Shown one piece after another: positions 28,717-38,600 of a stretch of 64,000 nucleotides of DNA. Location: assembly GCF_900105005.1 (NCBI RefSeq), contig NZ_LT629748.1:1116001-1180000 (forward strand), written 5' to 3'. The position numbers were made by a program, and so were the translations under genes. Position 1 is the first letter of the stretch, and every line of letters begins with the position of its first letter. This stretch comes from Halopseudomonas litoralis (lineage in GTDB: Bacteria; Pseudomonadota; Gammaproteobacteria; Pseudomonadales; Pseudomonadaceae). Below the pieces are notes generated by a model, which saw only the letters and a program-made list of their open reading frames with translations, had not been told where the DNA came from and searched no databases.

Positions 28717-30378
28717 TTAGACTTCCGGATACAACCCTTCGGGTTTCGCCGTCTGTTGTTCTTCTGCTTCACGGCGGCGGCTCTGGATGACCATGCGTAC
28801 GGCGCGCCATAATGGTTTGCCGCGCCAGGTGTGGTGGGCGCGGCCGAACAGGCAGGCGTTGAGGTCGTCGAGTGCTTCTTCCAGCTCCAGATAGTTGTGC
28901 GCAAGCCCAATCAGGCCTTCGGTGTGCTGTTGGCGGGCCCAGGTCTCCAGGGCCTTGCGCGCTTCCGCTGGTTGGTTGGTGCGACAGGCAGCCTGCAGGT
29001 CGGCCAGGGGGTTGTCCTGGGTTGCATCATCCAGATCTTCTTCGGCTTCTGGCAGGCTGTATTCGGCCAAGATGTGATGGGCAAGGCGCAGGTAATACAG
29101 ACTTGCCGCCAGGGCCGACAGCAGCAGCGCGGTTGCCAGCTGCCAAGGCCAGAGCAGGGTGGGTTCGCTTGTCTGGAAATTCAGAGGCTCACTTACCTCG
29201 GGGTAATCTCCACTGCGACTGAAGTTCAGGGTTACCGCGTCAAGCGTGCTGACTTCCAGCTGATCTTCAGCCGTATTCCACCAGTGGACCACCACCTGCG
29301 GCAGACTATATGAACCTTCCTGCAGCGCGACCAGGGCAGCGCTGTCATGCCGCGCGCTGTGTATTCCGCTGTCATTGATGCGGCTTTCCAGACGCGGTTG
29401 ATCGGCGTATTGGCGCAGCTCGCTGTCGGCGTCGCCCGGCAGGCTCTGCAGTACGGGCAATTGGCTGGCATTCAGACCGTCGGCTTCCAGAATCAGCGTG
29501 CGGGTAAGGGGTTCGCCGCTGAGCAGATCGATACCGGGGTCGGGTTGCCAGGTCTGGCTCAGGCTCAGCGCCGAGGTGGGTATCCAAGGCACCCCGGCGG
29601 GGTAGCTGTCTGGTACGGGTTTCACCTGCAGGGTAATGCTTGGTGAGCGTACCTGGATGAGTTTTCCGGTGCGGGCGGAGAAACGCTGTGTACCATCGGT
29701 TGGCTGGAGCGTGGTGGCGCTGAACAGTTGCGAAGGTATCTCCAGCTCACCGCTCTGCTGGGCGAAGATGGCGTAGCGCATCTCGATCACGCCGTGACGT
29801 ACTCCGTTCATCAGACGTTCGAAATGACGCGGCGGGCCGAGGCTTTCCACTCGGGCGTGGGGGATATCCAGGCCGCTGAGGACTGAGTCGTCGAACAACG
29901 ATACCGAATGATAGATCCGCAGAGTCAGCAAGACCTGGGCCTGGACATAGGGCGTTTCGATATCCACTTCGCTGTCGATGAACACCGGTGCCAGCTGGGT
30001 GCGGCTGTCATTGGCGGCCTGTGCTGCCGATAGCACCTGCAGGCTGATTGGCTGGCTCGCCGAGGTGCCCAGGTTGAGCGGTGGAATGACCACGAAACCG
30101 GTTCGCTGTGGCAGCAGCCTGACTACCCAGCGGGTCACTGGCGTGGTCTTGCCATCGATCTGGCTGACCAGGCTCAACTGGCGGGTGCGCTGTACCTCGA
30201 AGTGCTCCTGCAATGGACTCAGATCCAACTCGCTCAGACGGCTGGCCGAGGGCGTTTCCAAGGTGAGTTCCAGGGCTTCGCCTTCGACCAGCCGGGTGCG
30301 GTCAACGCTGGCCTCGAGCGTGGCGTGCGCCAGCTGGCTGAAGATGATCGTCAGGCAAAGGGTTATCAATCTGATCAT
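28717..30378 (-). CDS. BatD-like (oxygen tolerance) protein
   Basis: 553 residues. An N-terminal signal peptide (MIRLITLCLTIIFSQLAHA) is followed by about 380 residues of beta-rich BatD domain (ASVDRTRLVEGEALELTLET). One membrane helix lies near 410-432 (LLWPWQLATALLLSALAASL), followed by a cytoplasmic helical tail. It is the last gene of the moxR-bat operon and overlaps the upstream VWA-TPR gene by four bases. Bat proteins were linked to aerotolerance in Bacteroides; in Pseudomonas the role is not settled, with envelope stress a common suggestion. Confidence 0.85.
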   Translation of the reverse strand: MIRLITLCLTIIFSQLAHATLEASVDRTRLVEGEALELTLETPSASRLSELDLSPLQEHFEVQRTRQLSLVSQIDGKTTPVTRWVVRLLPQRTGFVVIPPLNLGTSASQPISLQVLSAAQAANDSRTQLAPVFIDSEVDIETPYVQAQVLLTLRIYHSVSLFDDSVLSGLDIPHARVESLGPPRHFERLMNGVRHGVIEMRYAIFAQQSGELEIPSQLFSATTLQPTDGTQRFSARTGKLIQVRSPSITLQVKPVPDSYPAGVPWIPTSALSLSQTWQPDPGIDLLSGEPLTRTLILEADGLNASQLPVLQSLPGDADSELRQYADQPRLESRINDSGIHSARHDSAALVALQEGSYSLPQVVVHWWNTAEDQLEVSTLDAVTLNFSRSGDYPEVSEPLNFQTSEPTLLWPWQLATALLLSALAASLYYLRLAHHILAEYSLPEAEEDLDDATQDNPLADLQAACRTNQPAEARKALETWARQQHTEGLIGLAHNYLELEEALDDLNACLFGRAHHTWRGKPLWRAVRMVIQSRRREAEEQQTAKPEGLYPEV

Positions 30379-32174
30379 CGCGGCGACTCCTGTTGCTGCA
30401 GATGTTGGTATAGAAACTTGCGCCGCAACAATTCAGCCGGATCGTCCGGAATATCCCTCAGCCATTGTTGCAGTGCCTGTTGTTGTTCGAGAGCGGCGCG
30501 ATGTTCGCTGCGGCTTCCATGGTCTTGATTCCCGGTCGTGCTGTTGCCGGCAGACTGCTCGTCTGTGGCAGCCCTGTTGAGGTCAGTTGATGGCGGACTT
30601 GTGGTTGCACCCGTTGTCGCGGGGCCTGAGGGGCCGGATACCTCACTGTCGGTACCCGGCGTTTCGCCATTGCTGCCCGGCGAGGTTCTCGCAGCAGATG
30701 AGCTGTTGCTGCCGTTGCCGTTGCTGCTTGAGGAAGACTGTTGAGCAGTGTCACTGCCGGGGCTGGCGTCGTTGCTATCAGTTTGCTGGTCTTCCTGCTG
30801 CTGGCGCAATTTCTTCAGTAACGCTTCGACAACGCCTCGGTTATGACGCGCAGCGCCATGCTCGGGCGCACGGGTGAGAGCCTGTTCGTAGGCTTCCAGC
30901 GCCAGCTGGTATTGTCCAGCCATGGCCTGGGCGGTGCCGAGGTTGAAATGATGTTGCGGATTGTCGGGCTCGGTAGCGGCCAGTTGCGTCCAGGCCTCGG
31001 CGGCCTGTTGATAGTCACCTGCCTGATATAGCGCCCAGGCGCGCCAGGCAGGATCAACAAAATGCTCGGCTGCGGCAGCGGGTTGCTGTTGCTCCAGCAG
31101 CTGCATGGCCTGCTGGTCCGGGCGAAGCCATAGATCGGCCCAACTGAAGGCCTGAGCCGGTGGTGGCAGCAACGCGGCAATCAGCAGCACGCCCAGCCAA
31201 CCGCGGCGTGCGCCGAGTGCCGCCAAGGGTAACAGCAATAGCACCAGCCAGTGGCCCTGGTCCACCGGTAGCCGACGTTCGCTGGCGTCGCTGCTGACAT
31301 CAACGCTGGGACGCAGCACCAGGTAGTCCAGATCCCGATTGCTGATGGTGATGCCGTGATAGCGGCTGCCGTGCTGCCGCGCCACCGTGGCCAGTTGCTG
31401 GGTATTGAGCCGGGGCAGCAGAATGCGGCCTTCGGCGTCGCGCATGAAACCGCCTTCGGCCAGGGGGACCGGGGCGCCGGCGGCGGTGCCGATCCCGAGA
31501 ATCGCCAGTTGCGCCCCGAGCTCCTGCGCCTGTCTGGCCAGTGCGTCGCGTTCCGTGGTGTCGAGTCCGCTGGTCAACAATAATACCTGGGAACTGCGCT
31601 GGGGCTGGTCCGCGAGCATCTGCCCAGCCAGGCTCAGGGCCTGCTCCACGTTCTGCCCATCGGCCGGCATGATGTCCGGTTCCAGTGCCGCCAGCAGACT
31701 GCTCATGGTATTGCGGTCCTGGCTCAGAGGTGTCACCCGGTGAGCGCTGCCGGCGAAGGCGATCAATGCCAGCTGAGTGTCCGGGTAATCCTGCATCACC
31801 GTGCGGATCTTGTGTTTGGCGCGTTGCAGGCGGTTGGGCGCAAGATCGTCGGAGAGCATGTTGCGCGAGACATCGAGCACGATGACCAGCGCGCTTTCCG
31901 ACAGCCGCCGGGGTTCGCCGACACTGTTTACCACAGGCCCGGCCAGAGCCAGTACAGCCAGCGTCCAGGTCAGCCCGAGGGCGGTGAAGCGCAGCGCATG
32001 ACTACCGCCGGGATGCTGCTGCAACAACCAGCCATGCAACTGGGCGGGTAATAGCTGCTCCCAGCCGGAGCGGCGCCAGCCGCGTTGATAGAGGAGCACC
32101 AGCAGGAAAGCCGCCGGCAGCAGGGCCAACAGCCACAACGGGCGCGCGAAGGAGAAGCCGAAGAGCTCAGACAT
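30375..32174 (-). CDS. VWA-TPR membrane protein (BatB/BatC fusion)
   Basis: 599 residues. It has two N-terminal membrane helices, a von Willebrand A domain at about 90-290, another helix near 315-330, then TPR repeats (NPQHHFNLGTAQAMAGQYQL) at about 395-460. A low-complexity Ser/Asn/Gly/Thr stretch covers about 475-560. The metal site (MIDAS) is degenerate: the DxSxS motif reads VLDVSRNM, and the usual TDG reads TSG. It probably forms a membrane complex with the BatA-like protein and the MoxR ATPase. It overlaps both neighbours. Confidence 0.85.
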   Translation of the reverse strand: MSELFGFSFARPLWLLALLPAAFLLVLLYQRGWRRSGWEQLLPAQLHGWLLQQHPGGSHALRFTALGLTWTLAVLALAGPVVNSVGEPRRLSESALVIVLDVSRNMLSDDLAPNRLQRAKHKIRTVMQDYPDTQLALIAFAGSAHRVTPLSQDRNTMSSLLAALEPDIMPADGQNVEQALSLAGQMLADQPQRSSQVLLLTSGLDTTERDALARQAQELGAQLAILGIGTAAGAPVPLAEGGFMRDAEGRILLPRLNTQQLATVARQHGSRYHGITISNRDLDYLVLRPSVDVSSDASERRLPVDQGHWLVLLLLPLAALGARRGWLGVLLIAALLPPPAQAFSWADLWLRPDQQAMQLLEQQQPAAAAEHFVDPAWRAWALYQAGDYQQAAEAWTQLAATEPDNPQHHFNLGTAQAMAGQYQLALEAYEQALTRAPEHGAARHNRGVVEALLKKLRQQQEDQQTDSNDASPGSDTAQQSSSSSNGNGSNSSSAARTSPGSNGETPGTDSEVSGPSGPATTGATTSPPSTDLNRAATDEQSAGNSTTGNQDHGSRSEHRAALEQQQALQQWLRDIPDDPAELLRRKFLYQHLQQQESPR

Positions 32175-33168
32175 GGCGGCCCCTCCGCAGGACGACGCTG
32201 CCCGACAGCATCAGGCTCAATGTCAGCGCCAGACCCAGCGGCCAGGGATACAGCGGCGTTGTCTGACGGTCGGGCAGGCCGTCGCGCAAAGCGGGTTCCA
32301 GCTCGTCCAGGCGCTGATAGATGGCCTGCAGATCCGCCTCGTTACGTGCACGAAAATAGCTGCCGTCGGTGATCAGGGCAATTTCCTTCAGACTGCCCTC
32401 ATCCAGCTCGATGGAGGGATCGAACTGCAATCCCCACAGGCTGGCAGTGGTGTTGTCCTGCGTCTGGGTATCAGCACCGACACCTATGCTGAAAATGCGT
32501 ATGCCGTGCTCGGCGGCCAGCCGGGCTGCGCGCAGCGGGCTGACATTGCCGGCGGTATTGGCGCCGTCGGTAATCAGGATCAGCACCCGGCTCGATGCGG
32601 GTTCATCCAGCAGCCGCTTGACCGCCAGGCCGATGGCATCGCCGATGGCGGTTTCCCGGCCGGCGAGACCGATGAAGCTTTCTTCCAACCATTCGCTGAC
32701 CGCTTGCCGGTCATGGGTGAGCGGTGCCTGCACATAGGCCTGGCTTCCGAACAGAATCAGCCCCAGCCGGTCACCGTGGCGACGATCAACAAACTCGCCA
32801 AGCAGATGCTTGACCAGTACCAGTCGATTGACCTCTTCGCCATCCAGCTGCATGTCTCGAAACTCCATGCTGCCGGACAGATCCAGCGCCAGCATCATGT
32901 CCCGACCGGTGACCGGTGTCGGCAGCGTTTCACCGAGCAGCTCGGGGCGGGCAGCGGCGCTGACCAGCAGCACCCAGACCACCAGATAAGGCCATTTGCG
33001 TCCCGGACTGCTGTGCTGCGCAGAGAGTGGCCGCAGTGCTTCCAGACGCTGCATGAAGCTGACCTGCAATGCGGCTGAACGGGTCTCGGCGGCGGGTAGC
33101 CAGCGCCGGTAAAGCCAGGGCAGCGGCAGCAGTAGAAAGCACAGGGGCCAGTGGAATTCAAACATCAT
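32167..33168 (-). CDS. VWA-domain membrane protein (BatA-like)
   Basis: 333 residues. Two N-terminal helices are followed by a VWA domain with an intact MIDAS: DMMLALDLSGSMEFRD (DxSxS), the threonine in RETAIGDAIGLA, and ILITDGANTAGN. A C-terminal helix lies at about 305-325. It probably binds a divalent metal and a protein ligand, acting with MoxR as in other MoxR-VWA chaperone pairs. It overlaps both flanking genes, so the operon is translationally coupled. Confidence 0.88.
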   Translation of the reverse strand: MMFEFHWPLCFLLLPLPWLYRRWLPAAETRSAALQVSFMQRLEALRPLSAQHSSPGRKWPYLVVWVLLVSAAARPELLGETLPTPVTGRDMMLALDLSGSMEFRDMQLDGEEVNRLVLVKHLLGEFVDRRHGDRLGLILFGSQAYVQAPLTHDRQAVSEWLEESFIGLAGRETAIGDAIGLAVKRLLDEPASSRVLILITDGANTAGNVSPLRAARLAAEHGIRIFSIGVGADTQTQDNTTASLWGLQFDPSIELDEGSLKEIALITDGSYFRARNEADLQAIYQRLDELEPALRDGLPDRQTTPLYPWPLGLALTLSLMLSGSVVLRRGRHV

Positions 33169-33622
33169 CGTGGCGCATCCAGCGTCGCAGCTCGGTGAGC
33201 AAAGCCTGGCGCTGCGCCTGAGTCAGTTCGACATCCGGCCGATATAAGTCGGCAGCCAGAGGCTGCAGGATGTCGCGGCGAGCCTTGGGCGAACGGCTGC
33301 ACAGAAAGTCGAGCCAGGCTTCACCGAACAGGCGCGTGGCCGCCTCGTCACCGCGCAGCTTCAGCCGTTGTTTGATGCTGATATTGATGGCTGCCAACCA
33401 TTGGGCGTCCGGCAGCGCTGCCGGCACGTCGGCCAGCATCTGTCGGGTGCGGCGATTCAACCGCCGTTTCCGGCGCCGTGCATAGCGCAGCAGCCAGGGC
33501 AGTAATAGCATGACAAGTAGCAGAGCGCAGCCGAGCACCCACCAGCCGGGCGCTGGGGGCCACCACGAGATCGCCGGCGGGGAGGCGGGATGAGTCAGCT
33601 GGGCGTACAGTGATTCTTCCAT
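33158..33622 (-). CDS. DUF4381 membrane protein
   Basis: 154 residues from the ATG at 33622, which overlaps the DUF58 stop in an ATGA junction; a longer frame to 33736 runs inside that gene and is rejected. A single membrane helix (WWVLGCALLLVMLLLPWLL) at about 27-45 is followed by a basic stretch (RYARRRKRRLNRRTRQML) and a helical cytoplasmic domain. DUF4381 proteins occur almost only in this kind of operon, and their exact role is unknown. Confidence 0.85.
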   Translation of the reverse strand: MEESLYAQLTHPASPPAISWWPPAPGWWVLGCALLLVMLLLPWLLRYARRRKRRLNRRTRQMLADVPAALPDAQWLAAINISIKQRLKLRGDEAATRLFGEAWLDFLCSRSPKARRDILQPLAADLYRPDVELTQAQRQALLTELRRWMRHDDV

Positions 33623-34554
33623 CAGTGACGCCTCCGTGCATGCGTGCTCAGCAGCAGGCGGAGCTGTTCGATAGGCGGGCGACTGGTATCCAGCGGTTGC
33701 AGGCCGCAGCGCAATCGAGTGGCAAGTTGTTGCCATGCTTGCTGGCGAGTCAGGAACTGTGTGGCCCAGGCCTCACGCAGTGCGGTGTCGGTGGTGTTCA
33801 GCGTCAGGCGCTGGTGATCCTGCACGAACTCAAGGGCCGGGCTGCTGGGCAGGCTAGCCTCCAGAGGATCGAATATCGGCAGCAGGACCAGATCATTGTG
33901 CGCGCCCAGCGCATTCAACAGGGGCTGGCTCAGACCGTCAATGGCAGAGTGGTCACACAACAGATAAAGGATGCTGCCGGGACGAATGACTTCGCGACTG
34001 TGGCGTAACGCCAGGTTGAGCGGTTCGTCGGTCATGGCTGCCGGGGCGCCGGGCTGTAATGCATGATTGCCGCTGAGCAGGCGATTAAGCAGTTGCAGAA
34101 TTGCCTGGCGGCTGCGGCGCGGGCGAATTTCATGGCACTGTTCGGCATCGAACACCATGCCGCCGATGCGATCATTGTGAGCCAGCGCCATCCAGGCAAT
34201 CAGGGCACAGGCTTCAGCCGCCAGTACCGATTTGAAGCACCTCTGAGTGCCGAAGAACATCCGGCTGCTCTGCTCGCAGAGAACGAATATCGGCCGCTCG
34301 CGCTCTTCATTAAATACCTTGGTATGAGCCTTGCGGGTGCGTGCGGTCACCCGCCAGTCGATATTGCGGATGTCATCACCGGGCTGGTACAGACGCACCT
34401 GATCGAAATCGATACCGCGTCCACGCAATCGAGAAAACTGTCGGCCGGTCTGACGTCCGGCATGCATGGGACGGCCAGACAGTGGCAGTTCACGGCAATG
34501 ACGGCGCGCCTCCAGCAACGCATCGAGGGTGATATAGGCAGCGGAATCGGTCAT
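33622..34554 (-). CDS. DUF58 protein (MoxR-associated)
   Basis: 310 residues, soluble. It contains the DUF58 signature RGRGIDFDQVRLYQPGDDIR-NIDW followed by ARTRKAHTKVFNEERERPIF. DUF58 proteins have a VWA-like fold and are nearly always encoded beside a MoxR ATPase. It starts 18 bp after the moxR-like gene and is coupled to DUF4381. Confidence 0.9.
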   Translation of the reverse strand: MTDSAAYITLDALLEARRHCRELPLSGRPMHAGRQTGRQFSRLRGRGIDFDQVRLYQPGDDIRNIDWRVTARTRKAHTKVFNEERERPIFVLCEQSSRMFFGTQRCFKSVLAAEACALIAWMALAHNDRIGGMVFDAEQCHEIRPRRSRQAILQLLNRLLSGNHALQPGAPAAMTDEPLNLALRHSREVIRPGSILYLLCDHSAIDGLSQPLLNALGAHNDLVLLPIFDPLEASLPSSPALEFVQDHQRLTLNTTDTALREAWATQFLTRQQAWQQLATRLRCGLQPLDTSRPPIEQLRLLLSTHARRRH

Positions 34555-34572
34555 GGTCTGGGGCCGCGGGTC

Positions 34573-35532
34573 CTAGACCACTGCAACGGATTCAACCAGC
34601 AGAGTAATGGCCCGGTCGGCGTCGATACCGGCTGCTTCGGCCTCGAAGCTGAGCATCAGCCTATGCCGCAATACATCATGCACTATGGCCTGGACATCCT
34701 CCGGGCTGACGAAGTCGCGACCGGCCAGCCAGGCGTGGGCACGGGCGCAGCGGTCCAGTGCTATGGTGCCGCGCGGGCTGGCACCCAGTTGAATCCATTC
34801 GGCCAATTGCGGGTTGTACAGCTCGGGTCGGCGGGTCGCCATGATCAGTTGGATCAGGTATTCCTCCACCGCATCGGCCATGAACAAGCCGAGCACTTCC
34901 TGGCGAGCAGCAAGAATCGACTCCTGGCTGACCCGCTCGGCAACGCGCGGCTCGAAGCCTTTGGCTTCGCCACGGGCCAGCTGCAGGATCTGCCGTTCCA
35001 GTGCGGCATCGGGAAAGCCGATGCGCACATGCATCAGGAAACGATCCAGCTGCGCTTCCGGAAGCGGATAGGTGCCTTCCTGTTCGATGGGGTTCTGCGT
35101 GGCCATGACCATGAACAGCTCCGGCAACGGCCAGGTCTCCCGGCCAATACTCACCTGCTGCTCGGCCATGGCTTCGAGCAGGGCGGATTGTACCTTGGCC
35201 GGTGCGCGGTTGATCTCGTCGGCCAGGACCAGATGATGAAAGATCGGTCCCTGCTGAAAGCTGAAGCTGGCGGTTTCCGGGCGGTAGATTTCGGTACCGG
35301 TGATGTCCGCCGGGAGCAGGTCGGGGGTGAACTGGATACGATGAAAGTCCGCCTCGATGCCCTCGGAAAGCACCTTGATCGCCTTGGTCTTGGCCAGCCC
35401 GGGAGCACCTTCGACCAACACATGACCACCAGCGAGCAGACAGATCAACATACGGTCGATCAGTTGTTCCTGGCCGAATATCTGCTGAGCCATGAAGGTT
35501 TTCAGCTGGAGCAGTGACTCGCGATGGGACAT
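34573..35532 (-). CDS. MoxR-family AAA+ ATPase
   Basis: 319 residues when started at ATG 35532 (aaggaa upstream); the frame continues 16 codons further without a good site. Walker A is LVEGAPGLAKTKAIK, Walker B HLVLADEINRAPAKVQ, and sensor 1 FMVMATQNPIEQEGTYPLPE. MoxR ATPases act as chaperones that mature VWA-containing complexes. It is the first gene of the six-gene operon and is divergent from gdhB. Confidence 0.93.
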   Translation of the reverse strand: MSHRESLLQLKTFMAQQIFGQEQLIDRMLICLLAGGHVLVEGAPGLAKTKAIKVLSEGIEADFHRIQFTPDLLPADITGTEIYRPETASFSFQQGPIFHHLVLADEINRAPAKVQSALLEAMAEQQVSIGRETWPLPELFMVMATQNPIEQEGTYPLPEAQLDRFLMHVRIGFPDAALERQILQLARGEAKGFEPRVAERVSQESILAARQEVLGLFMADAVEEYLIQLIMATRRPELYNPQLAEWIQLGASPRGTIALDRCARAHAWLAGRDFVSPEDVQAIVHDVLRHRLMLSFEAEAAGIDADRAITLLVESVAVV

Positions 35533-35660
35533 GGTGACGGAGTTCCTTGGGTGACCGAATCTTCCTGTGGTGATTGCCACTTTACCGAAAAGCCTGTGGT
35601 CTAGACTAGGGGTTGTTGAGGATGCTGATCAGAACGCTTGTCCAACCGGGTGGAGGTTTC

Positions 35661-38600
35661 ATGGCTTTTATTGTTGCCAGCGACAGGAACGAATTCCTGC
35701 AGATTATTCAGCAGCGTCTGCAGACACTGGTGGAGCCGGCAGACGCTGCTGATATTGCGCTGTTCGCGGAGCATTTCTTCAGTATTGCCACACTCGACGA
35801 GTTGCTTACCCGGCAGGATACCGACTTGCTGGGGTCAGTTCTGTCATTCTGGCATATGCTGCAGCATTTTGATCAGCCCACTGGCAACATCCGGGTGTTC
35901 AATCCACAGGTGCAGGGGCATGGCTGGCAGTCCGCGCATACGGTAGTGCAGTTGCTGCATGTTGACTCGCCATTTCTGGTGGATTCGGTGCGTATCGAGT
36001 TGAACCGCCAGGGATGTGCCATCCACATGCTGCAGAACAGCCTTTTCAAGGTTGCTCGGGATGCGGATGGCCAACTGCAGGCCTTGCATCCGGCCAGCGC
36101 CGATGGCGAAGGGCTGCGCGCCGAGTCGGTGATGCATATCGAAGTTGATCGGCGCGCCGCACCGGCCGAACTCAAGGCACTGCAAGACGGTCTGCAGGAG
36201 GCGTTGCTGCATGTCGAGACGGCCGTCAGTGCTTTCGAACCCATGCAGCGACAAGCTCGGGAGCTGATCGTTCGGTTGCAGGGTAGCGGGTTCGACTGGT
36301 TCGATGATGATACGCGGCAAGAGGCGGCAGCTTTTCTCGATTGGCTGTTGGAGCATTTCACTTTCCTGGGCTATACCCGATTTGCCATTCGCGATGGGGG
36401 GCGGGAGGGCCGCCTCGGAATACAGCCGGATCACAGTCTCGGTATCGCCGCACTGGAGCCGCCGGAAGACAATATCGAGGGTCTGCCGGCCTCGGTGCTG
36501 GACTATCTGCATTCGCCATTACTGGTGTCATTCGCCAAGGGTGCGCAGAACAGCCGGGTGCACCGGCCGGCGTACCCGGATTACGTGTCGATACGCGAAG
36601 TGAATGCCGAAGGAGAGGTGATTCTGGAGCATCGGTTCGCCGGGCTGTACACCTCGCGGGTCTACAGCGCGGATGTGCGCAATATTCCCTGGCTGCGCCG
36701 CAAGGTGGACGGAGTGCGGCGTGAGTCTGGCTTTGAAGCGCATAGTCATCTGGGCAAGGAGTTGAACCAGGTGTTGCAGATACTTCCGCGCGATGACCTG
36801 TTCCAGATGTCGCAGCAGCAGCTCAGTGACACAGCCATGGGGATTGTGCAGATACAGGAACGCGCGCAGATCCGGATATTCCTGCGCCGCGGCAATTATG
36901 CGCAGTTCTATTACTGCCTTGCCTATGTCCCGCGGGATATCTATTCCACCGCCATTCGCCGGCAGATCCAGCAGGTGTTGATGGCGCGTCTTGAGGCGTC
37001 CGCCAGTGAGTTCTGGACGTACTTCTCCGAATCACCGCTGGCCCGCGTGCAGTTCATACTGAGCGTGGACCCGCGACGCAATCTGGAAATTGACCACGTG
37101 AAAATTGAACAGGATGTGATACAGGCTTGCCGCAGCTGGGACGACGATTACGCTGAGCAGTTGCGGGACAGACTGGGTGAGGCTGCCGCCATCGAGGCAC
37201 TGGCGCGCTTTGGTACTGAATTTCCACCCGGTTACAGCAAGCGCTTCAATCCGGCCACCGGCGTGGTTGATATTCAGCATCTGCTCGCGCTCGACAGTGA
37301 AAACCCGCTGGCGATGAGCTTTTATCAGCCGCTGGAGCGTAAAGCCGGTGAATTGCATTGCAAGTTGTATCATCTGGGCGGGCCGCTGCCACTGTCGGAT
37401 GTAATGCCGGTATTGGACAATCTCGGTTTGCGGGTGCTCGGTGAGTTTCCCTTCCAGATTCGCCTGCAGGATGGGCAAAGCTATTGGATTCACGACTTCG
37501 TGTTCAGCTCGACGCTGGACCCGAGCATGGACATCGAAGACGTCAATCAACTGTTTCGTGAGGCCTTTTCCGCAATCTGGAACGGGCAAGCGGAGAACGA
37601 CGGCTTCAACCGACTGATTCTGCTGGCGGGTATTCAGTGGCGCGAGGTTGCTCTGTTGCGGGCTTTTGCCCGCTATATCAAACAGATTCGCATGGGCTTC
37701 GAGCTACCTTATATCGCCGGGACCCTGATCAATCATGCGCCGATTGCCCGGGAGCTGGTGAGGCTGTTCAAGACCCGTTTTCTGCTGGCCCGCAAAGCCT
37801 CGGCCAACGAGCTTGAAGACAGGCTGGAACAGGCCATCACCGGGGCGTTGGAGGGGGTGGCGGTACTCAACGAGGACCGCATCCTGCGCCGCTTTCTGGC
37901 GTTGATCAAGGCGACCGTGCGGACCAACTTCTATCAATCCGATGCGCAGGGTGAGCCCAAGAACTACATCAGTCTGAAGTTCGATCCGTCAGGTATTCCG
38001 GAGCTGCCGTTGCCGCGGCCGATGTATGAGATTTTCGTCTATTCCCCGCGCGTCGAGGGTGTGCACCTGCGCGGTGGCAAGGTGGCTCGTGGTGGGCTGC
38101 GCTGGTCCGACCGCGAGGAAGACTACCGTACCGAGGTACTCGGGCTGGTAAAGGCACAGCAGGTCAAGAACGCGGTCATCGTGCCGGTCGGAGCCAAGGG
38201 TGGCTTTGTACCCCGACGGCTGCCCGTCGGCGCCGATCGAGACGAGATACAGCAGGAGGCCATTGCCTGTTACCGGATCTTCATCCAGGGACTGCTGGAT
38301 CTCACTGATAATCTGGTGGACGGTCAGGTAGTGCCGCCTCAGCAGGTCATTCGTCACGATGGCGACGACTATTACATGGTCGTGGCGGCGGACAAAGGGA
38401 CGGCCAGTTTTTCCGATATCGCCAATGGCATCGCCGCCGACTACGGCTTCTGGATGGGAGACGCATTTGCCTCGGGCGGTTCGGCCGGATACGACCACAA
38501 GGCCATGGGCATTACCGCTCGGGGGGCGTGGATTTCGGTGCAGCGGCATTTCCGCGAACTGGGTATCAATGTGCAGCAGGACCCGATCACGGTGATAGGT

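Noticed and set aside
35613..35660. Upstream in-frame start for gdhB
   Set aside because: The ATG at 35661 has a strong tggagg site at correct spacing, and the extra residues do not look conserved.
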